From NCBI GenBank assembly GCA_030522415.1, contig CM060124.1, positions 22,678,454 to 22,742,453 of the forward strand: a stretch of DNA of 64,000 bases, read 5' to 3'. The notes under the pieces were generated by a model, which saw nothing but the letters and a program-made list of their open reading frames with translations, did no database searches and was not told the DNA's origin. Positions 58,501-64,000 of this stretch are shown one piece after another (within the stretch, counting starts at the first letter, position 1; every line of letters starts with the position of its first letter). The DNA comes from Channallabes apus. Its lineage: Eukaryota; Chordata; Actinopteri; Siluriformes; Clariidae. Both the position numbers and the translations under genes were made by a program.

Positions 58501-60120
58501 TGGGGGTGATGCAAGTGAAAATGCCACTGTCAGTCACCCTGGGTTGTTTAATCCTTAGCTCCACTGTGCTTCCATTAATTCTTTTAACAGTGATGTCATC
58601 AGTAAACACCCGAGTCTTCAAAGACTGGTCTGGAAATGTGGTGTCGAACGTGGAAATAATCTGAATGGTTTCTGACCCTTTTGTTGCTTTCCACTCAAAC
58701 TCCTGCTCCTTGGGGCCCTGATAATCTGATACTTCACAACGCAAGGACAGTGTCTCACCTTCTACCCGGATAAGAGGGCCTGCTGGTAGTGACACCTTTC
58801 GACCGACAGTCAAACCTAAACAGCCAACAAGTGTAAATATTATGCTGTAATTTAATCATGTTACATTGTGTTAAACTGATGATAACACATTTGGAATGAT
58901 TAAATTAAGCATGCACACAGTTAAATAAAAGGGCTATCTGAGGAAAAAGGTAAGTGCTGTTTAAACAGGAGCCACACATTTTGGGGAGAAGAATAAGAGT
59001 AAGGAGTATTGAGATAGTACTAGTAGATAGTACAGTCAGATGGACCCTAATTCATGATTATCTATGGGGTGCAAAGTGCACTGTTAAACTTCAAACCACC
59101 ATCAACACAGACCCCGTTTTTTTGTTTGTTTCTTTCTTTTAAATGGATTTTTTTGTTGTTGCTTTTTATAATATTTTATCATTTGGGGTGGAAAATGTAT
59201 TGAACTCTGGCAACCCTGCTTAATGCGTTAAGCACTTCTACTGCACCTTGCCCATGACAAGAGGAAACACACCTGCTGCAGCATAGACATCTGTTGTGGT
59301 TTATTGTACACTGCGACCATTTAGATGTCAGGTTTCAGCACTAGTGTTCCCCCACTAAGTTTGATGGGTGACTTTGACAAATGAAATTATTAAATGGTGC
59401 TTGTCACAATAGTGACCATAAAATAAATACATCATGAAAATAATTCATCATTAAATATAGAAAACATGAAATAAATAAAATGATCAATAAATAAATCAAT
59501 AGGCCTAAATGAATCAATACATAAAACAAAAATATACTCTTAAATAGTCTACTATTTGCAATCAAATTTAGTATAGTATCTATGTTTATATTTCCAATAT
59601 TTATATGTTATATTGTCACATTCCACCCCCATGTGTATCTGCCTATTACCATGTTCTGTGCCAGTCTCGGTGATTATTACACTTGTCCTGACTCATTCAG
59701 ATCTTTGGACACAAAAACGCAACCAGCTATACAATCCGATCAAATACAGTTCTAACGTGTAGACGGAACATGAAAGAATTCCTATTGTGTGTGTATACTG
59801 TATATATAAGTGTATGTATTTATAAGTGTATATATAAGTGTATGTATTTAAAACTTGCTACACCAGTACAATTACTTTTATGTAAAAGTCTACTTGGTTT
59901 CGTTTACTTACACTTATACATTCGCACTAATTTGACACTTTATACACTGATTCTTTAGCACACATACTGTACATATTCGCTGTCACATGTGTGACTCTAC
60001 AGTACCACTGAACTCACCTGGAGTGAAACACAAGTTGATCAGGAGGAAAAGAGTCCTCGCGTCCGGGGGGCGCGTGAGTCCTACTAACCGTCCGCCCTTC
60101 TCACACATGGCACCTGACAT
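25712..60120 (-). CDS. ptgfrn: ptgfrn (prostaglandin F2 receptor negative regulator, EWI-family Ig protein), complete
   Basis: Joined exons: 60120-60018, 58815-58450, 54858-54451, 51198-50833, 42974-42552, 36219-35812, 32516-32412, 26718-26413 and 25875-25712. They total 2649 nt, or 882 residues plus stop, with every junction in phase 1. Ptgfrn is a single-pass cell-surface protein that associates with tetraspanins (CD9, CD81). The layout is a signal peptide, six V-type Ig domains each with a Cys...Y-x-C pair, a transmembrane helix ([20 protein letters not shown]) and a tail of about 20 residues starting CCWRN. Domain 1 has [16 protein letters not shown] and [12 protein letters not shown]; domain 6 has [20 protein letters not shown], matching PTGFRN rather than IGSF3, IGSF8 or CD101. 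Potential N-glycosylation sites occur in domains 1-4 and 6. The family's EWI tripeptide in domain 2 is QWT here. Confidence 0.95.
26007..26377 (-). mobile_element. tRNA-derived SINE, full length, 13-bp target duplication
   Basis: Read on the minus strand, it begins with a tRNA-like head (GGCGGCACGGTGGTGTAGTG) holding an A box TGGTGTAGTGG (26358-26368) and a B box GGTTCGATTCC (26315-26325), as used by RNA polymerase III. The body includes GCATGTTCTCCCGTGCTTGG and GATAAAGCGGTATAGAAGAT, and it ends in a (GAGT)n-type tail. The 13-mer CAACCACATAACT flanks both ends (25994-26006, 26378-26390). It lies in ptgfrn intron 8. Confidence 0.87.
26413..26718 (-). CDS. ptgfrn: ptgfrn exon 8 (second half of Ig domain 6)
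   Basis: 306 nt: [60 protein letters not shown]. Supplies the core Trp and the second cysteine. Acceptor CTAG, donor GTGAGT. Confidence 0.94.
26719..30616 (-). other. ptgfrn intron 7, right-hand part of introns before the hAT element
   Basis: Intronic. Apart from the L2 fragment listed separately, I see no gene or recognisable element. Confidence 0.5.
28897..29114 (+). mobile_element. L2 LINE 3'-end fragment
   Basis: About 218 nt matching 22722-22940 (GTCTGGTTCCTCTCAAGGTT ... GCGCTATACAAATAAAATTG), with a TGAAT-type 3' tail. A severely 5'-truncated insertion in ptgfrn intron 7. Confidence 0.9.
31123..31506 (+). mobile_element. Diverged solo LTR of the same Gypsy family as 36472-41632
   Basis: 384 bp from TGTCAC to GCGACA, the same length as the intact element's LTRs. 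Shared blocks in the same order (opposite strand): GGCACTAGGACCCGGAAGTAA, GAGGAGTAAACAAA, GTGTTTATAGGACGCGGGTT, CGCGTGGTTATCCTGCCTAC and GCGTTTGGGTTTACC. The TATA box is altered (TATCAG) and the ends have a CA-repeat expansion. No matching 5-bp target duplication was found. Confidence 0.85.
31530..31567. repeat. (AT)n microsatellite
   Basis: Uninterrupted AT run inside the hAT MITE. Confidence 0.9.
32412..32516 (-). CDS. ptgfrn: ptgfrn exon 7 (first half of Ig domain 6)
   Basis: 105 nt: [20 protein letters not shown] and [15 protein letters not shown]. It carries the first cysteine of domain 6; the domain is completed by exon 8. Acceptor TCAG, donor GTATGC. Confidence 0.92.
34011..34135. repeat. 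Dispersed SINE-like fragment
   Basis: GGAGGAATTGGACACGACTAAATTAGGGAGAAAATCGGG resembles a module common in fish SINEs. The family was not determined. Confidence 0.45.
34525..35023. mobile_element. MITE with 30-bp terminal inverted repeats and TTAA ends
   Basis: Left TTAAAACTCTCTACACATGA... (34525-34554) and right arm (34994-35023) are inverted copies with one mismatch over 30 nt. TTAA lies at both extremities, as left by piggyBac- or Kolobok-type transposases. 499 bp, no coding capacity. Confidence 0.75.
35812..36219 (-). CDS. ptgfrn: ptgfrn exon 6 (Ig domain 5)
   Basis: 136 codons: [63 protein letters not shown]. The VLKLENW motif matches the corresponding PTGFRN domain. Acceptor TCAG, donor GTAAGT. 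Confidence 0.95.
36472..36855 (-). repeat. 3' LTR of the Gypsy element
   Basis: 384 bp, a copy of 41249-41632. On the minus strand it is preceded by a short G-rich, PPT-like stretch (GGACAGGGGGGTAC). The end of the pol reading frame (stop at 36810-36812) lies inside it. Confidence 0.95.
36810..40274 (-). CDS. pol: Gypsy pol polyprotein, intact frame (1154 codons)
   Basis: Carries the replication and integration enzymes. Approximate positions in the open frame: aspartic protease ([12 protein letters not shown], Asp near 68), reverse transcriptase with the catalytic YLDD (383-386), RNase H ([15 protein letters not shown], near 530), integrase zinc finger (H-x4-H ... CPVCARA), integrase catalytic core ([29 protein letters not shown]), GPY/F-type FIGPYRI, and a C-terminal chromodomain ([29 protein letters not shown]). 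No stop or frameshift. Codons before the slippery site at 40214-40220 overlap gag, so pol is probably made only as a gag-pol fusion. The last 15 codons or so read into the 3' LTR. Confidence 0.95.
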   Translation of the reverse strand: MRVLWVCRTSSGDLSTAPGKRPSPVSEGRDSPGPLLISTTTDATSSRLTVQVSLQIGHKRVRSTAFIDSGAAGNFIDSSYAKKLGVKFEALSQPVRITSVDGRPLSTSPITTQTQPITLLIDQHHEQIRFHVTSISSPPIILGHPWLLQHDPLISWTQHRILQWGATCTELCLGAPAGTCSRESEAPDVDTNAIPESYRDLAEVFCKRRAIHLPPHRPYDLAIDLQPGAVPPRGHLYSLTSTETQAMEEYVTNALRQGTIRPSSSPAAAGFFFVKKRGGELRPCVDYRGLNNITIKNRHPLPLTNSALDALSGATIFTKLDLRSAYNLVRIREGDEWKTAFITPTGHYESLVIPFGLCNAPAAFQHLINDVLRDMLGRWAFAYLDDILIYSRTAEEHTQHVRAVLKRLLAHQLYCKLEKCAFHERSTTFLGFVISPQGVAMDPQKLEVVRHWPLPKTLKQLQRFLGFANFYRRFIRDYSTVAAPLTALTRPSSLPFRLNSTAISAFNRLCDRFTTAPILLHPDTNKPFVVEVDASDVGAGAVLSQRGPDQKLHPCSFFSKKFDTTQQRYGVGDRELLAIKWALEEWRHWLQGAREPFIIWTDHQNLITIRSLKQLNPRQARWALFFEHYNFHLSYRPGSKNTKADALSRQLEMEPPRADPAPVLPSSRIIAPLHLDLETRVRQAQTLETEPAGVPPGRLYVPNAMKSEVLQWGHSSTIAGHQGTQRTLRFLQRDFWWPSMAKNVKEFVQACPVCARAKNLNQPPSGDLQPLPVPRRPWTHIAVDFVVGLPVSDGKNTIMTIVDRFSKAVHLVALAGLPSAKETAELILEHVVRLHGFPKDIVSDRGPQFTARFWKAFCRLINSTCSLSSGYHPQTNGQTERTNQQLERYLRCFITDRQRSWARYLIWAELSHNLHVSSATKLSPFEVCHGFQPSMFNHQEPEVDVPSAQQLVRRCRRLWTQANRAIQQANARYTIQHRRRHPPGRLFHVGDKVWLSTQNLHLHTESKKLSPRFIGPYRITHRINPVTYRLQLPAALRIHPVFHISQLKPFITSPMIPPSPPAPPPRIIDGGLAYTVRRILDSRPRGRGTQYLVDWEGYGPEERSWIPARFILDPELIQDYRRRVSSTPGPSGVGPGQGGTVMHTQSAAGTRTRK
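40177..40220 (-). promoter_or_regulatory. Candidate -1 ribosomal frameshift signal (GGGAAAC plus stem)
   Basis: GGGAAAC (40220-40214) sits in gag frame as G GGA AAC, the same heptamer used by PEG10. Seven bases on, CCCGGTGAG (40206-40198) pairs perfectly with CTCACCGGG (40185-40177) around a 12-nt loop. The loop GGGAG can pair with CTCCT just downstream, which would make an H-type pseudoknot. A -1 slip at the heptamer joins gag to the open pol frame, and the gag stop lies within the stem. Confidence 0.8.
40199..41246 (-). CDS. gag: Gypsy gag, frame split at a 15-bp homopolymer
   Basis: Structural protein that forms the particle and binds RNA. The first frame starts at the ATG at 41246 ([20 protein letters not shown]) with a heptad-like coiled-coil region ([16 protein letters not shown]). 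It ends at 40983 after a proline run. The second frame covers the capsid-like region ([50 protein letters not shown]) and a CCHC zinc knuckle, [14 protein letters not shown], near its end, with stop at 40199-40201. The two meet at a 15-base run of one nucleotide (40989-41003), where a real indel or a read error could cause the split. The gag stop overlaps pol. Confidence 0.85.
40989..41003 (-). other. 15-base homopolymer splitting gag
   Basis: Fifteen G on the plus strand (C in coding sense) at the point where the gag reading frame changes. Confidence 0.8.
41237..41247 (-). promoter_or_regulatory. Putative self-priming primer-binding site
   Basis: AATGACTGAGC on the minus strand, one base inside the 5' LTR. 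It is the exact reverse complement of GCTCAGTCATT at 41535-41525, the predicted first 11 nt of the RNA. Tf1/sushi elements are known to prime reverse transcription with the folded-back RNA 5' end instead of a tRNA. The gag ATG (41246-41244) lies within this site. Confidence 0.72.
41249..41632 (-). repeat. 5' LTR of the Gypsy element
   Basis: On the minus strand it starts TGTCATGCACACACAATCTG and ends ...CATCTCTGACA. It carries two ETS-like GGAAGT motifs, a TATAAG box (41566-41561) and a predicted RNA start at 41535, 31 nt downstream of the TATA. It matches the 3' LTR in length and, by eye, in sequence. Confidence 0.95.
41561..41566 (-). promoter_or_regulatory. TATA box in Gypsy 5' LTR
   Basis: TATAAG on the minus strand. 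Its first base is 31 nt upstream of the GCTCAGTCATT sequence that would begin the transcript. Confidence 0.65.
41868..42096 (-). repeat. SINE fragment (tail side), same family as 26007-26377
   Basis: From the (ATGA)-type tail at 41868 (TTCATCTTCTATACCGCTTT) to the middle of the body (GAGGAAACCGGAGTACCCGG). The tRNA head is missing, as in a 5'-truncated SINE insertion. Confidence 0.85.
42552..42974 (-). CDS. ptgfrn: ptgfrn exon 5 (Ig domain 4)
   Basis: 141 codons: [60 protein letters not shown]. Acceptor TCAG, donor GTGAGG. Confidence 0.95.
43237..43520 (+). pseudogene. LINE reverse transcriptase fragment
   Basis: In broken frames: [13 protein letters not shown], then [14 protein letters not shown] (the RT catalytic DD) and KTKIMRVG. 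The arrangement matches the palm of an RTE-like/non-LTR reverse transcriptase. Stops and shifts are frequent, and no flanking LINE sequence was identified. Confidence 0.7.
44685..45673. mobile_element. Mariner-type MITE with internal tandem duplication, right end truncated
   Basis: The left end is CAGTGGAACCTTGGATTACG after a TA (44683-44684). The right part reads as the inverted subterminal sequence (CGTCTTGCGGAACACTCACA...GCGTTACTCG), but the terminal bases are missing. The interior repeats a unit of 'AACCTGCACTTTACCTTT ... (GT)n' twice (about 44846-44931 and 45166-45274). Confidence 0.65.
45797..48740 (-). pseudogene. Degenerate Gypsy internal fragment (pol), no LTRs
   Basis: Closely related to pol of 36472-41632, same orientation. 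Protease/N-terminal RT region 48595-47684, RT to RNase H 47651-46785, integrase 46688-45993, C-terminal integrase 46228-45797. The frames are broken several times. Between [20 protein letters not shown] and the downstream RT segment, the piece bearing the catalytic YLDD is deleted (about 47715). There is another deletion in the integrase zinc-finger region near 46770-46800. Chromodomain, gag and both LTRs are absent, so it is inert. Confidence 0.9.
49495..49600 (-). repeat. SINE head fragment, diverged
   Basis: Minus-strand remnants of the tRNA-like head (TTAGTGGTTAACACTGTTGC, GGTTCGATTTCC) of the same SINE family as 26007-26377. The body is lost. Confidence 0.6.
50833..51198 (-). CDS. ptgfrn: ptgfrn exon 4 (Ig domain 3)
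   Basis: 122 codons: [50 protein letters not shown]. Two N-glycosylation sites (NLT, NNT). Acceptor ACAG, donor GTGAGT. Confidence 0.95.
51199..54450 (-). other. ptgfrn intron 3
   Basis: Intronic. Apart from a weak Tc1-like trace at 52560-52745, I see no gene or repeat family that I can name. Confidence 0.5.
52560..52745 (-). pseudogene. Possible Tc1-like transposase N-terminal trace
   Basis: The minus strand reads [20 protein letters not shown], similar in pattern to the start of some fish Tc1 transposases. It is followed by unrelated-looking sequence. Weak evidence. Confidence 0.35.
54451..54858 (-). CDS. ptgfrn: ptgfrn exon 3 (Ig domain 2)
   Basis: 136 codons: [51 protein letters not shown]. 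The tripeptide at the family EWI position reads QWT. Acceptor GCAG, donor GTGAGA. Confidence 0.95.
54922..54961. repeat. (AT)n microsatellite
   Basis: AT run of about 40 nt in ptgfrn intron 2. Confidence 0.9.
55224..55290. repeat. Mariner-type MITE end
   Basis: ACAGTGGAACCTTGGATTGT ... GCAAGACGAGG, a relative of the end at 44685 and of the trace at 6291. Confidence 0.55.
55444..55548. repeat. (CA)n then (GT)n microsatellites
   Basis: A CA run 55444-55468 followed by a GT run 55476-55548. The two are inverted and nearly adjacent. Confidence 0.92.
56071..56435 (-). mobile_element. tRNA-derived SINE, full length, 15-bp target duplication
   Basis: Same family and orientation as 26007-26377. 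A box at 56418-56428, B box at 56375-56385, tail of CATT units (56071-56090 on the plus strand). It is flanked by GAATTTTCTATCATT (56056-56070) and GAATTTACTATCATT (56436-56450), a 15-bp duplication with one mismatch. Confidence 0.87.
58450..58815 (-). CDS. ptgfrn: ptgfrn exon 2 (Ig domain 1)
   Basis: 122 codons: [60 protein letters not shown]. One V-type Ig domain with an N-G-S glycosylation site. Phase 1-1. Confidence 0.95.
58816..60017 (-). other. ptgfrn intron 1
   Basis: AT-rich intron; no gene or repeat family recognised. Confidence 0.5.
60018..60120 (-). CDS. ptgfrn: ptgfrn exon 1 (signal peptide)
   Basis: Encodes [15 protein letters not shown]... to [12 protein letters not shown], a signal peptide with hydrophobic core LFLLINLC. 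Two in-frame ATGs exist, at 60120 and 60108. The second has G at -3 and may be the better initiator. Donor GTGAGT. Confidence 0.82.
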
Positions 60121-60990
60121 TCGATATCTCACGCGCAGTTTCTATTCGTATTCGAGTTTCACAACACGAGGAGTCACGGAGTCTCTTCCTGTACTGGGGG
60201 AGCTTCAGTCTGAGGTTTGTTGACCAGGACAGCCCAGTAGTTCGGGCTAAACCTCCGGGGAGAACAGGGCTGTGGACTGGAAGTGGCTGTCCTGCGGCAC
60301 CCACGAAGTGTGACGAAACTTTTTACGACCGGTGAACGGCGACATTGCACACCGCCTCTAACATCAGTAAAGTGAAGGTGTGTTCATCCAGACTGGGAAG
60401 TTTTTTTTTGTTGTAGTAGTAGTTGAAATTCCAAGTTGGATAGTGAGAAGTGATATTTGGTTAGAAAGAGCTGCTCAGTTCCCGGTTGGCTAGAGGAAGT
60501 ACCTGCTCAGGAGAGTCATCATGTGCAGCAGGACTACTGTACACTTCCTCATGGGTCATTTTACAAAAAACATAGATCTGTTCTGTCACTTAGTTTTGCT
60601 GATACCAAAATAATTTGAATTAACATAGACATATTACTTGTATACAGTACTTTTTTTTTTAAGGCCTCGTCTCTATGATCATACATGGAAATGGGACCAT
60701 ATACTTTTCATCTAAAGATTTTTTGTTCATGAAATAAATCTGATGAAAATACTGGAAAAGGTCTGTCAGACAGATACTGGAACTGCCTGAGGTTAAACAC
60801 GCACCAAAAATTCTATCAAAATGTTGAGCAGAAGTGAAGTTATGAGCATGCCAGATTATAAACCACAAGTTTTGACAGCATATTGTGCATGTGTCAAACT
60901 GTGAGCATGTCTTAAATCAACCAGTGGAGATATGAGTGAGGGGTAGAGGAGAACTCAGAGGGAGGCATGGCATGTTAACCAAGCAAGATA
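60121..60990. other. Upstream region of ptgfrn
   Basis: Presumed promoter and leader. The first 250 nt are richer in CpG than the surroundings, and no TATA box is evident. Nothing else recognised. Confidence 0.45.
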
Positions 60991-62614
60991 CACTGTAACA
61001 AATTGCTGTATTTTTTACAGCAAAATTATACAGAAACTTACTGTTTTGCCATTTTACAATTTATTGCTGTAATTTGCAATGCATTGTGGGTTATACAGGG
61101 TTTTACAAGTGTTAACTGTATATTTCACTGTTAGCTGTAATTAATTTACAGGTAGGAGGTGCTTTCACTGTATCTTAAATATTTTTACAAGAATTTCCTG
61201 TGCTGTTGCATTATGGGATTGCGCGGGCTGATATGGTTTGAAATCTGGTGGACTGAAGCACAGCGACAACAGCTGAAGAAGTTCAATAAAATTTACTTCC
61301 ATAAGTATTAATTATTTATTTTAATGTAAAGTAATTCATATATATGGGGAATATCCTGATAAAACTTATATAACGCTATATAAGTTTTATCAGGATATTC
61401 CCTCTAAACGTTATGTTTAGCTGCTTTGTAATGGGATTTTTAGTTAACTTTATTTATCTGTTGCTTCAGGCGAGGAGGAGAAATACGATGCGCACCATTT
61501 CAGAAAGCAGCCTAAACCAAAAGGTAAATTGTTATTGTCATGTTAATGTTGATATATGCTGCAGTTTGTTAGCTTTATTTGCCTTTATTTTCTAGAGAGT
61601 ATTTGTAGTTTTGCAGGAACGGCGTTGCTATGGAAGTGCGTGTGAGACAAAATTAACGTTACATGAAGTGCTCAGTTGTCTTTGCTGTTGAAAAATGTAA
61701 ATATTAACATCGTTGGATGAGTATCTCTGAAACATGGAGTATATTTTGTAAAGGAATATGTCGTTAATTTCTTTTTTTTTCATTAATTGTTTTGTCAGGC
61801 AAGCTGAAACATTACGGAGCTAAAAGGTAAAATGTCATGCCGGTGTTAATGAATGCTGCTTTTTCTTACCGATTTATTCACTTTGCTCTCGATAGAGTAT
61901 TTTTGAAATAATTGCATATAAGCAGACACAACAGACTGAAATGCTGACCATTTTTATTTTTAGGCAAACAGTCCCTTTAACTTTTATTTAACTATTGCTT
62001 TATGCTTTAATCTTGAGTTGTTTGTAGCTGTTTTGTAACAGCTGATTTTTTATAAGTTTTTCTGTAGTTGAAAAAGTAAAATGATGTTACCAGTGACAGT
62101 GCTGAAGTGTTGTCAGGTATCAGCATTAATAAACAGTTTACTTACAACAGCTTTGAATTTGAGTGATTATTTTTCAAAATCTTAGTTTTAATGCATTTAC
62201 ATCAGTATAATAGTAAAGTACAGTTACAGGTTACAGCACAGTACAGTTCACAGCACAGTACAGTTCACAGTTAAAATAGTTATTTACAGGAATTTCATAG
62301 TAAAAATGTTACAGCTACATCTTGGCTTTTGTTGAATTCACAGGATTTTATTGGCAACTTTTGTTGCCAGGTAAGTACTGTAATTTAGCGTAATTACAAA
62401 AAAAACCTGTAATGCCTTTTTACAAGTTAAATTTTATAATCCTGTAAAAAAATTATAAAATACTGTATTCTGCAAACATCAATTTATTGTAAATTGCTAA
62501 GCAGTATTATACTGTAATCCATTTTACAGCAATTAACGGCTATTTTACAGAATTTTATTGGCAACTTTTTTGCCAGTAAATTATTGTAAATTCTACAGTA
62601 TGTTCTTTACAGTG
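60991..62614. mobile_element. TA-flanked non-autonomous DNA element with CACTGTAA ends
   Basis: The left end is CACTGTAACAAATTGCTGTA; the right end, reverse complemented, is CACTGTAAAGAACATACTGT. TA occurs just outside both ends (60989-60990, 62615-62616). Subterminal regions are full of TTACAG/CTGTAA and TTGCCA/TGGCAA palindromic motifs. 1.6 kb; no transposase. Family assignment uncertain. Confidence 0.65.
61347..61402. repeat. Perfect 26-bp hairpin with 4-nt loop
   Basis: Arm 61347-61372 (GGGAATATCCTGATAAAACT...) and arm 61377-61402 are exact reverse complements around ACGC, inside the TA-flanked element. Confidence 0.88.
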
Positions 62615-62898
62615 TAGAGATAAAGGATGAGAACATAGCAGTCAGTTCTGAGTCTGAACCAGAAATATCTCCTACACCAACGTAGACCTGGAACATGATT
62701 TCAAAAATTAACAGAGGGAATTTAAATAGAATATACTGTAGCGTTTTTCGACGCTAGCAGGGATCTTGGAGGACGAGTGAGCTTACTTGCTCCCCAATGC
62801 AAATGGCTGGGGAGTAGTTTATTACTCTCAGCACAAGCACACATACACAGGTCAAGCACACACACATACACACCCCCAACTTGGCCGAAGCCACTAAT

Positions 62899-63300
62899 GC
62901 CTTTTTTCCACTGCATAGAACGGCACGACACGGTTCAGTTCAACTCACTTCGGTTCGGCGCAGTTTGGCTCGGTTTGCTCTTCCACTGCAGTGTAGTAAC
63001 GCTTTAGCGTGGGCGGGATTACTCACGCGCGCGGCGCCACTACTGCCGTGACGTCATCGTAAGCGCGCCACAAACACACACACAACAATGGAGCATATCG
63101 ACGGCATGGTGTTCTTCATTCTCGGCATGTGGATGTTTTTAACAGCGAGACGAAGGAGTTTGTTTCAAAAGAGGCCGACGGTTAATACAAAGAGGTGCGT
63201 GCGATCCTTCTCTGGCTGTTCTATTAATATATCGGTTCTGTTGTGTCTCGTGTCGCAAGTTCGGTGACACAGTAATGACGATTTTCTCCGGCTAATCAGT
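62899..63300. repeat. Possible PIF/Harbinger-type element end, unassigned
   Basis: Starts GCCTTTTTTCCACTGCATAG, then degenerate CGGTTCGG/CGGCTCGG units, then a GC-rich stretch with a short open frame from an ATG at 63088 (MEHIDGMVFFILGMWMFLTA). The layout resembles fish Harbinger-like elements, but I cannot confirm it. Confidence 0.35.
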
Positions 63301-63319
63301 GACTAGCGTCTTTACACGT

Positions 63320-64000
63320 CACGTTTTGGTAACGGCTTTTGTGGAGAAGCACATTGTCCCGGAGGCGGTCCGGCCTCCACAGAGTTCGATGTCTCGCCGG
63401 CGTGCGGCTGGTAAGGCGCAAGACGGTCTAGGTGGAGCAACATTCGCGCCTGCCCCGTCAACCGCACCCGGTAGATGAACTCGGCGAGCTGAGCGATTAC
63501 CGTACAGAGGCCCACCCAGTGAGGCATGAGCTTGGGTGAACGCTCTCTCTTCCTTCCGGAACACACCCACACCTGCAGCACAGCCTCGCCCCTGGCTGTG
63601 AGTGTCCACGCCCACACGCTCCACAGGTGCCCCCACCCGAAAGTCCTGCAGCGGTGCCTGCGAGCGCTGGGTGGGGCCCTTCTTTGCCGTGTAGTGGACA
63701 AAGCGTTCACTGACCAGCTGTGGCGCAGGTGAAACGACTGCGGGTGATGCTCTCGGCGAGGGAGTAACTCAGCACACGCGCTCTTCATCTCGCTTGCAGT
63801 ACCGATGACGCGCTTTGCTGCCCGGATGTTCACCTGGCACGACCACTGGCGCTCGTCCGACAGCTGCTGGGGTACGCTGTCCCTCAGACCTAGGAACGTT
63901 GCCTCGGCATCGCCGCAAAACCCCAGACACTATTCCATTGTCTAGCTGTGACGGGTAGCCCTGTCCCCGGCTAGATTCACCTACCGAGTGCCCCCGAGCT
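63320..64000 (-). pseudogene. Gypsy-family pol fragment (integrase C-terminus), different family, runs off right edge
   Basis: The minus strand encodes RSPKLMPHWVGLCTVIAQLA and EFIYRVRLTGQARMLLHLDR-LAPY, the GPY/F-like end region of a Gypsy integrase, with frameshifts upstream. It is unlike the element at 36472-41632. No LTR is visible within the window. Confidence 0.75.

Noticed and set aside
1..64000. CRISPR arrays, operons, prokaryotic mobile elements
   Set aside because: None seen; the direct repeats present are microsatellites or transposon copies, and the genes are intron-bearing vertebrate genes.

Overview
The window is vertebrate nuclear DNA, almost certainly from a ray-finned (teleost) fish. 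Genes are split into small exons with GT-AG introns. The introns are filled with fish-type repeats: Tc1/mariner, hAT, L2 LINE, tRNA-derived SINE, sushi-type Gypsy and long CA/GT microsatellites. The repeat mix resembles otophysan fishes such as catfish, but I cannot fix the species. There is no CRISPR array, operon or other prokaryotic structure.

Two host genes lie in the same orientation (minus strand). (1) Positions 32-17237 hold the 5' part of ipo5 (importin-5/RanBP5): 11 coding exons giving the first 407 residues. The start codon is at 17237 and the gene runs off the left edge. (2) Positions 25712-60120 hold a complete 9-exon ptgfrn (EWI-family immunoglobulin membrane protein). It encodes 882 residues: a signal peptide, six V-type Ig domains, one transmembrane helix and a short tail. 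All its introns are phase 1. The exons join in frame with consistent phases, and the deduced length is close to that of the mammalian protein.

The rest is introns and mobile DNA. Intron 1 of ipo5 carries a Tc1-like transposon with an IR/DR end structure (9745-11353) and a hAT MITE (14645-15593). Another ipo5 intron carries a hAT-like MITE with a solo LTR inside it (6488-7332). The intergenic region 18095-22940 holds a decayed Tc1 element followed by a long L2-clade LINE. The ptgfrn introns carry a near-intact Gypsy/sushi-type chromovirus retrotransposon (36472-41632), a gutted relative (45797-48740), a diverged solo LTR of the same family nested in a hAT MITE (30617-31730), two complete SINEs with target duplications, and a TTAA-flanked MITE. 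Right of ptgfrn are a TA-flanked palindromic MITE (60991-62614) and a fragment of another Gypsy pol gene at the right edge.

The most rewarding structure is the Gypsy element. Its two 384-bp LTRs appear identical by eye and it has a 5-bp target duplication. It has an apparent 11-nt self-priming site: the predicted RNA 5' end is perfectly complementary to the bases just inside the LTR, as in Tf1/sushi elements. The gag start codon lies inside that priming site. A PEG10-type slippery heptamer followed by a 9-bp stem links gag to pol, and the pol frame ends inside the 3' LTR. I found no wholly new gene system; the other observations concern splice sites, an exon fragment duplicated within ipo5, and unusual hairpins.
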